NCBI GenBank assembly: GCA_033807695.1
Contig: CM066301.1
Location: forward strand, 1,674,001 to 1,738,000
DNA length: 64,000 nucleotides
Origin: Daedaleopsis sinensis
Taxonomy: Eukaryota > Basidiomycota > Agaricomycetes > Polyporales > Polyporaceae
Direction of reading: 5' to 3'
This document shows, piece by piece, positions 22,550 through 34,406 of the stretch. A model generated the notes under the pieces. That model made no database searches and was not told the DNA's origin. It was given only the letters and a program-made list of their open reading frames with translations. The translations under genes and the position numbers were made by a program. The stretch's first letter is position 1, and each line of letters begins with the position of its first letter.

Positions 22550-25500
22550 ATGGCCGGTCGTAAGTCTTCTGCACGCAAGCGCGCTGCCAGCCCGGAACCA
22601 GCGCCCGTCTTTAACCCTCCCGGTAAGAAAGCCAAGGTCGCCGCGAAGAAGCTCAAGGCTCCGGTCAACACCCAATCAAAAGCTACAACGTCGAAAGCAG
22701 CTGCCGCTGCAAAAGCTACCGCCCCGGCTCGGTCCCGCCGAACTACTGTCCGCACTGAGGATGAGGAGATGGCCGAGCTTGAAAGCAACGGCTATACCCT
22801 TCTTGAAGCCGATGGCAGCCCGGCGCGTCTGTCGGACGACGAGAGCAACAGCCCTCGTGCTGCTAGTGTTCACTCTGAGGATGAGGGCGAGGAGCCGGAA
22901 ATAGATGCGGAGGAACAACTGGGTGAGTCAGCTTCGTCTGCACACTGAGAGTGTATTTTGCCACTTACGAGTGCGAGACAGAATTGATGATGTCGAAGTG
23001 GGACTCCCCCATATATGCCTTCTATCACCCTAGGCCGACTATCGAGCATATACAAGATGGGGAGCGAATCCGCCGTGTGCACACCTTCAAGTGCGCGGCC
23101 CGCGGCTGCAAACAGGAGCTCCGCCGCTATCTTGACAGTAAGGACAGGTCCTTGACTGGGAATCTTCGCCGTCACGCACGCTCCTGCTGGGGTGATGAAG
23201 CCGTAAATGCCGCTTGTGAGGCCGTTGACCTCAAGGAGGCTCGGGAGAAGGTCGTTGGGGGGATACTCCGCAGCGGGTCGATCACCGCCGCTTTCGAGCG
23301 GAAGAAGGGAACGGTAACATTCAGTCATCGCCAGCACACACGCGTCGAGACACGGACCGAGATCGCACGGTGGTGCGCTGAGAATTTGCGTCCATTCAAA
23401 ATCGTGACCGACCGGGGCTTTCAATGTTTGATGAAGACAGGTCGGCCCGGCTATTATCTTCCTTCTCCTGCGACGGTCTCCCGTGACGTCAAAGCGGTGT
23501 TCGCCCGGACGCGCACTCGGATTGCGAAACTGCTTCAGGTATGACTATTAGTTTGTCACTACGCGTCAGTGATTGTGCCACTCACGGTGATATGCAGGAC
23601 TATGAGGGGGACCTCCACTTCGCGACAGACGCGTGGACCTCTCCCAACCACCACGCGTTTGTGGCTCTGACCGTGCACTTCGTCTACAAGGGGGAGACGA
23701 TTGCGCTCCCTCTCGATATTGTTGAGGTCGCTGAATCGCACTCCGGGGTCAACTTGGCTGAAGCGTTCGCGGAGATCTTGAGAACATTCGACATCGCTGA
23801 TAAGGTATGGAGCTCTATTAGTCGGCATGCTATTGGTAGAGATACCGGTCACTGTGCTCACCTCTCATTTAGGTCCTTGCTGTCACCTGTGACAACGCGT
23901 CGAATAACGACGCCATGATCAAGCACCTTGCGGAGGTCCTTCCTGCCTTCGATGGCCAGCCGAATCGAGTCCGGTGCTTTGCCCACGTTCTCAATCTGGT
24001 TGCCAAGAGTCTGATACGCCAGTTCGATGCCGATCTTGACAAGGACGCCGCTGAACAGGGGGCAGACGAACGTGAACTTGCAGAGCTGGCTGAAGGGCTG
24101 GTAGACGAGGAGATGCAGGCTCAAGCGGACGATTGGGCGAGTACTGACGAGGCGGACGATCCAGACGACGAGGTGGACGCCATGAAGGATATGTCGGCCC
24201 AAGAACGAGCCCAGTTCGCGGACGATGTGAGACCGGTGAAGTTAGTGATGGCTAAGGTATGTGGAGGCACCATGTATCATGGCAGACTACTCACCTCGTG
24301 TCTTTGGACTGCACCAGCTCCGGAAGCTCGCCTTCAAAATCATCCACTCGACTACGCTGCTGCTCCCTGCGTGGAAGAAGGCCGTCGCAGACCATGGGCT
24401 TCCGGAGAAGTTGCTGCCGCGCGACGTTCGTACGCGGTGGAACTCCACCTTCGAGATGCTGGATATCGCGTTGAAGTACCGGAAAGCCGTCGATGAGATG
24501 TGCAGTATCAAGCAGCACGGCCTCAGGTTGTACGAGTTATCAAAAGTCGAGTGGGAGATCGCGACGCAGCTGCGCGAAGTTCTCAAGGTACGCCGTCCTA
24601 GCCCTTGCGTGTAAGCGCCCATGTACACAGTGCATAAACCGACACCCACAAAGTGCTGCGCCCCATTGCCAGTGCCTCTCGCTGACCTGTCCCTCTTGCC
24701 CTTATACCTCTGACTGTATACGCATATCTCCTGCACGTTCTCGCATCTCACTCGCCCTCGTTTCTGTGTCTCTCACTCATGTCCTCGCCGCTCAGGTCTT
24801 TAAGGACGCAACACAGTTCTTCTCCCGGGGAACCCCAAATCTTGCCACTGTAATCCCTGCGATCGACCACATCGATCAGCTCCTCACGACCGCCTCACTC
24901 TCGCACCACAAATACGACTCCGCCGTTCGCGTCGCCTGCGGTCTCGCCAGCAAGGTCCTACACAAATACTATTCCCTTACCGACTTCTCTGAACTATATC
25001 GGATCGCGATGAGTAAGTACTGCCTCCCAGTCGCTGCACGACTCAGCCTACAACCTCACTGATCTGTCTACCCTCCGCAGTCCTTCATCCTCGTCACAAG
25101 TTGGCGTATTTCAAGAAGCTGCGATGGACAGAAGCATGGCAGCGCACTGCTCGAAAACTCGTTACCGACATCTACAAGGCCTCGTATGCCGGACGAGCTG
25201 GAAACGACGGAGTCGTCAACCGTGACTCCGAGGGATGCGATGGATCAGCCCCGCAGGATGGTACATCTTCAGATGACGATGCGGTAGAGCCAATGGTACG
25301 TTCTCATCCTACTCTATCCACTCCCTAGACGCATATTCCATCCCCCATGCCACCAGGACGTCGATTCGAACATATTCGATGCCCTGGACACCCTCGCACC
25401 CCCTGCGCAGTCAGAGCTAGGCGACGAGCTCGAGCGTTACCTGTCAACAGACCCGGAGCACACTTCGAACGCGATCCAGTGGTGGCAGGAGCGGGCTGCC

Positions 25501-25869
25501 ATGTATCCGAACCTTTCTCGGATGGCGATCGATTACCTTTCCATCCCCGGTTAGTTGTCTCCATCTCACGACTGTAATCACGCCCTTGGTTGACTTACGA
25601 GCTGACTACCTACTATTTCAGCTACCTCTGTCGATGTCGAGCGACTGTTCAGCCGTGGACGACTGCTTCTCTCTCATGTCCGCAGCCGTTTGAGCGTGCA
25701 GTCCACTCGTGCGCTGCTGTGCCTCGGAACGTGGAGTAAATTAGGCCTCGTGCGCCCCAACGACGCGAAGAAGATCGCTACTATGCAAGACCTCGAAGAT
25801 TTGGGTTCCGACTACGAGATGGAGGACGGCTGGGACGCTATCGATGTGTCCACGCTCGACGGCAAATAG
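22550..25869 (+). CDS. hAT transposase with BED-type zinc finger, intact (887 aa)
   Basis: Nine exons join in frame: 22550-22922, 22982-23538, 23598-23804, 23873-24256, 24318-24587, 24796-25012, 25081-25295, 25357-25549 and 25622-25869. The N-terminus is Lys/Ala-rich (a likely nuclear signal) and then acidic. A BED-like finger follows (FKCAARGCKQELRRYLDS then LRRHARSCW). The RNase H-like core shows LHFATDAWTSPNHHAFVALT and VLAVTCDNASNNDAM, then LPRDVRTRWNSTFEMLDIA. The hATC dimerisation domain is at the end: AIQWWQERAAMYPNLSRMAI, DYLSIPATSVDVERLFSRGR. It should cut and paste its own element in the nucleus. No stop or frameshift is visible. Confidence 0.92.
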
Positions 25870-26117
25870 AGTATGTCACTAGCTATGTACAGTTTCCGTG
25901 GGGGTTCGTGCTGCGTCTCCGCTCGTCGTACATCCTCAGAGCATCAATTATCACTGCTAGAAACGTGTAGTGTCCGTCTCTTACGACCTTTGAAATGCAT
26001 TGACCTGGTACTCCGAGTCACTAATATATGAACTCCGAGACCTTTGTAGGTCCGGAGTTTGAGATACAACGACTAGTATCACTAACGTAGACTGCTACTA
26101 CGACAGATTTCCCTCTC

Positions 26118-27010
26118 ATGTCGTCTCCACCCGCGTCTCCGCGCCCGGAGTTCGCCCAGTGGGACTTCTTCGATCTCTCGTCTCTATCCTCCGAGTCGTC
26201 TCCTTCTACCTCTGTATACTCGAATTCTGCGCAGTCAGACTCCTCTGCAGTGCCGTCTCTCATCACGGTGAACCCCAACAGCCCATCAGTGCTTCCTCTA
26301 TCAGCACTCTCCAACTCTCCGTTCTTCCCAATTGCCACAGTACCTGCACATGCCAACGTCCTCGATATATGGAGTCCACCTCATCAAGAGGGCCGGTGGA
26401 GCTATGTCCGCTTGAACAGGGAGTTTACGACACCTCTCACGGAGATCATAGGGCACCAGTGCATCGTGCAGTTGGAGGTGGGAGGTGCGAATGGACTCGG
26501 ATTTGGTCACTCGGTATGTATACATTCAGTCCTTCTGCTATGAACAATTCCAAACGTTCGATATGCCCTTGGACATGTCAGATCTCTATCCCTCAATCGT
26601 TCGAGGCCGTCAGAGCTATCCCATCGGACATGTGGACCTCGTACTGGGATGAGATCCGAGAAGATGGTCCCCTCCTCGAGCTGCTGAACGAATCACAACT
26701 GAAGAGCATCGACAGCCTGCTTAGGATGCTGCACTACTTCACAAATGTCAGCTCGACGAACAGCGCACGAGCATGGTATGAGTTCACCGACCGCATTCTG
26801 CAAGCTGCCGAAATCAGCTCCCAGCCAATCTTCCGCATATCAGGAGAAGAGGCACTGTACGACCTTCATGTTTGGGGCATGAATAACATCCCGGTAAGCT
26901 CCTCTGGTAGTATTCCAGTGCGATCATCTTATACACTCTTTTTATCCATCTGTTTCTATCAGGAGGCTTTCAATCAAGGCTCCGATCCTGAAGACAGCAT
27001 ATCCTCATGA
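26118..27010 (+). CDS. hAT-1 companion gene, unknown function (251 aa)
   Basis: The ATG at 26118 opens three exons, 26118-26513, 26582-26893 and 26963-27010, with both introns in phase 0. The N-terminus is Ser/Pro-rich. The middle includes GRWSYVRLNREFTTPLTEII. Exon 2 begins ISIPQSFEAVRAIPSDMW and contains DGPLLELLNESQLKSIDSLL; exon 3 is a short acidic tail. I know no domain here. It lies 249 bp after the transposase stop, inside the same TIRs. The second hAT has a gene at the same place with the same three-exon plan and a related exon 2 (53596-54413). A role in regulation or assembly is only a guess. A host gene captured by chance is unlikely given the recurrence. Confidence 0.75.
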
Positions 27011-27285
27011 CTTGAAGCAGTAGCTGCCAGTGAGCTATGTATATGACAAACTGTGCCATACTCTATGTATCTCCTGCTCCGTCTGCCTGTAGTGTTATAC
27101 TATGTATGTATGGGTAGCTCATTACCCGTGGGTTGGCATCAAAACCCATACCCGCGAGCACCCGTGCCACCCGGCGCTCGCACCCTTACCCGTACCCGTA
27201 CCCGCATGCGAGGGTATGGGTAACATGTGGGTATGGGTGCGGGTCATGGGCCTCACACCCACGGGAGCACCCGTGCTATTGCCTA
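27011..27285. repeat. hAT-1 right end
   Basis: Contains 3'UTR-like DNA and then, from 27108, dense ACCCATACCCG/GGGTATGGGT words in both orientations, ending at the terminal repeat. It has hairpin and possibly G-quadruplex potential. Confidence 0.75.
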
Positions 27286-27293
27286 ACAGCTTC
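27286..27293. repeat. hAT-1 target-site duplication, right
   Basis: acagcttc immediately after the terminal bases tattgccta; identical to 22095-22102. Confidence 0.95.
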
Positions 27294-28609
27294 AATGCAT
27301 ATGGACAGTGCACTCCCCTCCCCTCATGCTCGCCACATTATTTCTAGCACCCTCGTCGTACTCCGCCCCTCGTTCCAGCGCCATCTCGAGCCAATCCCCG
27401 CCCGCCACCTCGCCCGACTTCAAGCTTCATGCCCCAACTCCGTTCTCCCTTTTCGCCTCTGCGTCCCAATTTCCACATGCGCACACACTTCGAAGTCCAT
27501 CCCTTTCGCTCTCTCCCTGGGCAGTCTGGGCACCCAGCAGCACCTCACATCGACGCACACGCCGCTGGGACATGCACCGGACAGAGTCGGGATGTGCTCG
27601 CAGTGAGCAGGGAGACGGGGAACAGCAAGTCAGCGGGTGGGGTGGCGGGTGCGTACGGCGCGGTACGTACCTTCACCCTACTCATTCCACCTCGTCTCCT
27701 TCGCGAGTCGTCACGGTGCCTAGCACGTAGCATGGCGCACAGCGCATGAGTCGTGTTGTCGAGTTCAAGTGATGGGGGACGGAGATTCTGATCTTGCATC
27801 AGTACGCAGGGCTGCCCAGACGGGTGCGAGACAGCCGGAGCAGCCTTCTACAGCAGGGGACGGACGGTGCATGTGCTTGAAGGGACGTGTGTCCACGGGC
27901 GGTGCTGTCGCGTAGAAGGTAGGTCAGTGGGGCGGGGGCGCGTGCTCCGGTAACGTACAATGTAAAGTACATATCTACGCACAGTACTATGTACAGATGG
28001 TCGAGTCTGCTGCCCTGAGCATTGCATGATTGGGTGCAAGTGGAGAGCCGGAGCCTGCGAGGGCGAGATCTGTCAAGAATGGGAATGGGCAGGAGGAGGG
28101 AGATGATCGATGTCGATGAGTACTTGAGTGCTGACCAGCAGCAGCTGTTGTAGTTCTGATGTATTATGAACAGGTACTTTGTCTAAGCCTTATTGCAATA
28201 GGAACAGGCAGGGCATATGATGTATTACGAAGCCCTGGGGAGGTCCTGGGCACCATCAGCTTGGCAAACCCAATTAGGCAAAAGGGTGCAAAATGCTTGA
28301 TATCTGGCAAATTAAGCACATCAAAGGCTTATCTCTATAGATAATAGCACTATTAGGCCTGTCCTGGGCGCGCCTTTGGGCGCTTATTTTCGTTCCAGCA
28401 TTCCCACACCTCCTGCACCTGATTAGGTAATTTGCTGGGGGGCTACTATAGGTGGGGGATTGGTTCCACTATTGCTCCCTCAATTCTGGATGGATTTGGA
28501 TGGTTGTAGTTGCATTAGAAGGTATTATAAGGGCCATTCAAGTGCACTATAGAGGGGGTATACTCTAGCTACATGCATGGTATAAATTGCAACCTGATAG
28601 GCATAAATG
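27294..28609. other. Pre-insertion locus and AT-rich DNA, no gene called
   Basis: 27294-28100 is GC-rich with overlapping open frames and a possible leader, but no domain. 28140-28609 is AT-rich; a taggcaaaagggtgc word at 28275 resembles a hAT end but is not convincing. The lost 5' part of hAT-2 should lie in or before this stretch. Confidence 0.35.
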
Positions 28610-28613
28610 CAGA

Positions 28614-30242
28614 TTGTTAATGGGGTATAGCCTACTTAGTTCTAGGTGGACATATGGGTGTTCTATCTTCCTAGAACACAGTACAAAAGCACTCTCCAAC
28701 AAGCCCATGATCATAGAATTTCATCCAGTGGTTGGGGAGATATACTTTCCCTGCCCCATAAGGAGGAGGAGGGGTCAGTGTATCTCCACTAATGATGGTC
28801 AGAATTCTTTCCAGTTTTTTGGAATACACTCTACATATATACTAAATGTAGGGTGGCTATGGTTCCTGGCCATAAAATATCAAGAGCTATATATAGGAGG
28901 CAACTAATACTTCAGCCACAGAGGTGTTCCATCCTAAATATAATGTGCAGTTCGTGATGCACACTGATGGTAAATATACTGCTGGAAAGCCACAGCATGT
29001 ATCTTTCTAACAGTATAAGTATCATGGCAATTGATCCACAAAATCATCTGGTACTACCACCCTCTCCTCCTGCCCTTCATGTACTCTAATTACCCTCTGA
29101 AACCTCTATTTCTGCATAAATGTGCTTACTGCTATGTGGCTCTAGTAGCTACATTTACTGCCTAACAACCTATGACCAGAACTCATGCATAAACTGTGTA
29201 CATGTACAATTATATTGCCGGACACTGTGTCTGTGGCAGGTGTCTTAAAGTGTCTTAAAGTGTCTTAAAGTCTTAATCTGTGTATGGGCCACATATCATG
29301 CAATTCTTCACTGTTTCCAATAAATCTGTACTCATTCAATAGGTACTGAAGGTGATTATGTGTATGCAACATCAGATCTTTGGTAGTGTCATGCAAAAAA
29401 ATAATTGTGGTGCAGACCACTTGAGACACACATATATCTGCACTAACAGCTTGGTATACCAGACTACTACATGTGTAGAATCAGAAGGTAAGAATACTAC
29501 CTGTAATCTATGTATATGAATGTGTCTACAGCTTAGTGAACCCACTACATGCACATATCTTGTGCATAGACCGTAAAGATAGTATACATATGTTCCTCTT
29601 AAACTGCTACATATAGTCAGAGTTTGGAAATACTTAGTGAGCTGTTGCATATCTAGTCCTTCATCTGTGGGGCAAATTTTGGGCACACAGATACAATATG
29701 TATGTAGCTATCCATCAGCAAAGAGAGCATGAGATCTAGTTAACGATTCATAGAGATATAAGCATATGCCTGTTTAATGGGGTCAGGAGGAGAGGGTGGT
29801 AGTACCAGATGATTTTGTGGATCAATTGCCATGATATTTATACTGTTAGAAAGATACATGCTGTGGCTTTCCAGCAGTATATTTACCATCAGTGTGCATC
29901 ACGAACTGCACATTATATTTAGGATGGAACACCTCTGTGGCTGAAGTATTAGTTGCCTCCTATATATAGCTCTTGATATTTTATGGCCAGGAACCATAGC
30001 CACCCTACATCTAGTATATATGTAGAGTGTATTCCAAAAAACTGGAAAGAATTCTGACCATAATTAGTGGAGATACACTGACCCCTCCTCCTCCTTATGG
30101 GGCAGGGAAAGTATATCTCCCCAACCACTGGATGAAATTCTATGATCATGGGCTTGTTGGAGAGTGCTCTTGTACTGTATTCTAGGAAGATAGAACACCC
30201 ATATGTCCACCTAGAACTAAGTAGGCTATACCCCATTAACAA
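28614..30242. mobile_element. Foldback element, 459-bp inverted arms
   Basis: The left arm (28614-29072) and right arm (29784-30242) are near-identical in inverted orientation, both 459 bp, starting ttgttaatggggtatagcct. The centre (711 bp) shows no gene and holds a 3x tgtcttaaag tandem. The word caga occurs immediately before and after the element (28610-28613, 30243-30246) and may be a 4-bp target duplication. Each arm carries a copy of the same open frame (LMGYSLLSSRWTYGCSIFLE). This is probably an arm-length effect and not a gene. Confidence 0.85.
29241..29270. repeat. 3 x tgtcttaaag
   Basis: Three perfect 10-bp units in the centre of the foldback element. Confidence 0.95.
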
Positions 30243-31369
30243 CAGAAAAGCAAGCGGTGGACGGCACCAATTTACGCCTTCTACAAGCTGGACGTCGAGA
30301 TAGGATATAGTACCGACAATGGCCGCCGGTATCACACTTTCAAGTGTGCGGTGAAAGGCTGCACTGCCAAGCCTCTTCGTCGCTATCTGGATACAACAGA
30401 TAGTCATTCCACGAGCAATCTGCGAGGGCACACGAAGAGGTGCTGGGGCGAGGAGGTGGTGAAGGAAGCGGCTTGCGCAAAGAACGCGGACGAGGTACGG
30501 AAGAACATCCTTCCCGGGTTGGTCCGGGACGGGTCCATCACAACCTTCTTTGAGTGGAAGAAGGGTGCGGACGTGACATACTCACACCACCCGCATACTG
30601 ATGTTGAGAAGCGGTTAGTTGTGTCGTCAATTTAAATGGAAAGAAACTCTACTCACGTGCAGGAGTAGTGTCGAAATTGCCAAGTGATGTGCGAAGTCTG
30701 ACCGCCCGTTCAACATCATACGGGACCGCAGATTTTTGAGTTTGATGAAGACGGGTCGCCCTGGGTACTTTGTGCCTTCTCCTTTGACTGTCTCACGAGA
30801 TATGAAATTCGTCTTTGCGAGGACACGCAAGCGGATAGGGCATATGCTGAGTACCTATGAGGGCAGGCTCAGCTTTGCTACGGATGCCTAAACATCGCCC
30901 AATCACCACACTTTCATGGCGGTGACTGTGCATTTAGAGCACAAGGGTGAGCCACTTACAATGCTTTTAGACGTGGTAGAGGTGGCAAGGGTACATACCT
31001 ATGCATGGCTGTGGGAAGATGTCTGGGTTGCTCATGTTCACGCAGTCCCATACAGGCGCCGTCCTTGCCGCCAAATTTGCGAAGATCCTTGAAGACTTCG
31101 GGATCGGGCACAAGGTCAGTTCTATAGCCCATGCCCTGTTCAAGCTACCGGACTCACCATTCTGCCGTTCAGATCTTGAGCATTACTGCTGATAATGCAT
31201 CAAATAATGATACTATGACTGATGAGCTTGCAGCGCTTGTACCTGCTTTCGAAGGACAGTACGCGTGCACCCGCTGTTTCCTGCATATCCTCAATCTAGT
31301 CGCCAAATCTATCATGCGCCAGTTCAACGTCCAGGAGGTCGAAGATCCGGAGGCTGTGGTGTATGATGA
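30243..31369 (+). pseudogene. hAT-2 transposase, 5' half
   Basis: Exon-like blocks closely match hAT-1. The first is WTAPIYAFYKLDVEIG with the BED finger (YHTFKCAVKGCTAKPLRRYL, TSNLRGHTKRCWGEE). The next is SLMKTGRPGYFVPSPLTVSR and SFATDA*TSPNHHTFMAVTV, followed by ILSITADNASNNDTMTDELA. Two tryptophan codons conserved in hAT-1 are stops here, TGA near 30686 and TAA near 30888. The frame runs into VVYDDVR at 31369. There a 20-kb insertion interrupts it, and it resumes at 51505 as RLLELAKDIAAEEET. The foldback element sits at its 5' edge. Confidence 0.9.
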
Positions 31370-31377
31370 TGTGCGGC
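31370..31377. repeat. Target-site duplication, left (nested hAT)
   Basis: tgtgcggc, identical to 51505-51512, flanks the insertion in hAT-2 coding sequence. Removing one copy plus the insert restores the reading frame. Confidence 0.95.
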
Positions 31378-32179
31378 TAGGCAAAAGCATGGGTATGAAA
31401 AACCCACATGTGGGTTTTCACCGTGGGTATGGGTGTGGGTTGCAGATGTGGTACCCACGGTCTAACCCACACCCTTCATGGTGGGTATGGGTGTGACTCC
31501 CGGTAAAAATGCTCAACATGCTGTTCCGCCAGTTGCAACAACATATTATTCATACATCAGTTAAGTAGTCACAGAAGAGTGTTGTAGTATACAGAAGACA
31601 TAATATTTAAGCATGAGCTATTAACAAGGTGCACAGTACATTGGTCAAGAGCCACGGTAGTAAGTAAACAATAAGTATAACAACAACTCTGAGTCACAAC
31701 TCACAATAAAGTTAAACATGACTTCCAACTTCAGATTCACCTAGTTATATGTTGTGCTATGGTCTGGTTCTCTTTCATTGACCAACACCTGTTGCTAGAA
31801 CATGGTGATAGCTGTTTGAGTCCTCCTGTCTTGCCCTCTATAGTGTTCTTCATTGTCTTGAATTTTAGATGCACACATTCTGACTTGAACTGTTTAGGTG
31901 GAATGTACTACAAAATGAAATGAATTTGATGTCTGATCATGGTATATCTAAAAGTCACTGCTTGTGATCTAAGATTGAAGGTGTAACAGATATATGTGCA
32001 TATATTAATCATGTTACAACAACTGTCTGAGCTCTTGCATAAGTACATTGAAGGCCTGATACCCTTGGGTACCCATGGGTTTACCCATACCCACACCATA
32101 CCCACACCCACGGTCATGGGTATGGGTAAGCTGTGGGTAAGGGTGTGGGTACACATAACTCAGTAAATATATACTACTC

Positions 32180-32236
32180 TAGTTACCCAATATGATTGAC
32201 ATAGCCCCTCTTTAGTTGGCCAATCTGACCGGATCG
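32180..32236 (+). repeat. KDZ element left terminal inverted repeat
   Basis: 57 bp, starting tagttacccaatatgattga and ending in ctgaccggatcg; pairs with 51374-51430. Confidence 0.92.
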
Positions 32237-32409
32237 AACTAAAGTATATAGACTACTAGGACCGTCCGATCGGATGTGGGGGATATACCTTACATCAGTT
32301 GTTCGATACGACTGGGCCTTTGGGTACCTACTAGTGGGTTACTGGTATTCATGTCCGATCGGACTACTAGTATGCCCACTCACCATCAGCCTACCCATCT
32401 GGCGCTTGC

Positions 32410-33290
32410 TTCTGTCCGGTCCACTCGGCGCTTGCTCGCCCCGCCCGCCTGGCGCTTGCTCTACTCCCGCCCCAGCCCGCCCCGCGCTCCCTCTGCCCAG
32501 CATCCCCAGCGCTTGCTCTGCCCCCGCCCCGCGCTCCCTCTGCGCAGCATCCCTGGCGCTTGCTCTGCCCCCGCCCCGCGCTCCCTCTGCGCAGCATCCC
32601 TGGCGCTTGCTCTACCCCGCGCACCCGCGCACCCGCACCCGGCTCGCCATGCTCAGCGTGACTCTCAGCCCGCGGCCCACTCACCATACTCAGCGCGGCT
32701 CTCACCCGCGCACCCGCGCACCCGCACCCGGCTCGCCATGCTCAGCGCGGCTCTCAGCCCGCGGCCCACTCACCATACTCAGCGCGGCTCTCACCCGCGC
32801 ACCCGTGCACCCGCACACCCGCGCACCCGCGTACCCGCGCACCCGCACCCGGCTCGCCATGCTCAGCGCGGCTCTCAGCCCACGCACCACTCACCGTACT
32901 CAGCGCGGCTCTCACCTCGCGCACCCGCGCACCCGGGCACCCGGGCACCTGCGCACCCGGCACCCGCGCACCACTCACCGTACTCAGCGCGGCTCTCACC
33001 TCGCGCACCCGGGCACCTGCGCACCTGCGCACCTGCGCACCTGCGCACCCGGCACCCGCGCACCACTCACCGTACTCAGCGCGGCTCTCACCTCGCGCAC
33101 CCGGGCACCCGCGCACCCGGGCACCACTCACCATACTCAGCGCGGCTCTCACCTCGCGCACCCGGGCACCCGGGCACCCGCGCACCCGGGCACCCGCGCA
33201 CCCGCGCACGCGCACACCCGCGCACGGCTCTCCATGCTCAGCGCGGCTCTCAGCCCACGCATTGCTCACTGTACTCAGCGCTGTCGCCCG
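32410..33290. repeat. Minisatellite block in the left arm of the KDZ element
   Basis: 32506-32610 holds about two 47-bp units (cgcttgctctgcccccgccc start). 32640-33260 holds about ten copies of ctcagcgcggctctca spaced 39-100 bp apart by runs of cgcacccg. Long open frames on both strands here are by-products of the GC-rich repeat. Sequence at 33300-33711 is unique, with a promoter-like tail before 33712. Confidence 0.85.
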
Positions 33291-33711
33291 ACCAGGAGGT
33301 GAGCTTGCCAGACGCCGTGGTTGGTGCTAGCCATACCTGTTCCGTAGAGTTTCAAGCCAAGTGCCCAGATTAGGTCCCAAATATTTGCATCCGGATATCC
33401 GGAACCGGGTATAAATATTTGCATGTGCCTGTTTGCATTCGTACCACTATCTCATCAGTGTCATGTACAGATCCGGCGGACAATGGTGACCATCTGAGTC
33501 GACCGATCGCAGTACGTCGCGGCAAAAATGCTTTGGCGCTTGTGCTCTGGGCGTCTTCAAACAATAGAAAATTGCACATCACCCTTGTGAACAATTGTCA
33601 ATCATTGTTTTCGGTCACATAGTCAACAATTGAAGTAACCCAAAGAACAATCAGCCTGATTGTATATATCAGTACCTGCGGAAATGGGTCATTCACACTT
33701 CTGCCACCACC

Positions 33712-34406
33712 ATGTCAGACTCATTTGCCCCCATGCCACCTGGCAGTCCGACGTCTGACCTCAGAGCCGCGACAACCCCCACCCACAAGGATTTAATCAA
33801 GACAGCTGCAGAAAATGAGGCGGAGCTCTACTGCTGGAGAATCCAGGAGGCGGTCATGCACTACCCGGCAGAGCCCACTCCGTTGGATAGCGCTCGGTTT
33901 GCCCACGGTATTGGCCGTGAGCTTGTAAGTTTCAGTTACCCGCCCTTTATGACTCACGCTAATAGTCATTTGCAGTGGATGATAATGCCCGCCATGGGCA
34001 TTAGTGCAACCCTGGCCCAGGTGTCGACAGCCAAAGGCTTTAGCTTGGTCCCTCAAACCATGCTACATATTCTCGAACATACCGACTGGTTTGGTATGCG
34101 TCTTCGGGTCAACATAGCCGATATCTCCCGCCTCGAGATTCGGGACTCCCGCGATTTCCTCCTAATGGAGATTGGCGACGTATCAACTGTCGCGGAGAAG
34201 TTGACACCCGCCTGGTGGAAGTGGACCGACACTGACCACTTTCCCAAGCCGTCCTGGTGGATCTCACCAGATGCGATGGTGGTAAGTCTCATATTACTCC
34301 ATTATAGGATGTTGTCCCATTTGAGGGCATCCTTCAGCCGAGGCCTATGTCCATCCACTTGTCGGATATTGACGAAGCTGGAGATCCGGCTGAAGCTGAT
34401 AACTAG
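33712..34406 (+). CDS. KDZ-element gene 1, unknown (205 aa)
   Basis: The ATG at 33712 has a strong context (ccaccATGt). The exons are 33712-33924, 33976-34281 and 34308-34406. The first intron is 51 nt; the second is only 26 nt (GTAAGT...TTATAG). Splicing it gives a clean acidic end, DVVPFEGILQPRPMSIHLSD and then EAGDPAEADN before the stop. The body reads LVPQTMLHILEHTDWFGMRL and DFLLMEIGDVSTVAEKLTP, and is rich in Trp near the end (AWWKWTDTDHFPKPSWWI). No known domain is recognised. It is transcribed toward the KDZ gene (convergent). Its role in transposition or regulation is unknown. If the 26-nt intron is not used, the protein has a different basic tail. Confidence 0.6.

Larger units (their letters stand above)
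22103..27285 (+). mobile_element. hAT-1, complete 5,183-bp two-gene hAT transposon
   Basis: The left end TAGGCAATATCATGGGTAG pairs with the right end, in reverse complement TAGGCAATAGCACGGGTGC. The element is bordered by a perfect 8-bp duplication (acagcttc), the length made by hAT transposases. Subterminal DNA on both sides is rich in ACCC/GGGTA words such as gggtacgggtacgggt and gggtatgggtaac. It carries the transposase (22550-25869) and a second gene in the same orientation (26118-27010). Matching TSDs and open frames suggest recent activity. Confidence 0.92.

Noticed and set aside
28587..28907. Repeated open frame (LMGYSLLSSRW) as a protein gene
   Set aside because: It appears once in each inverted arm of the foldback element and has no start or domain support.
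32274..33373. Overlapping 342-365-codon open frames as genes
   Set aside because: They arise from a GC-rich tandem repeat and are open in several frames on both strands.
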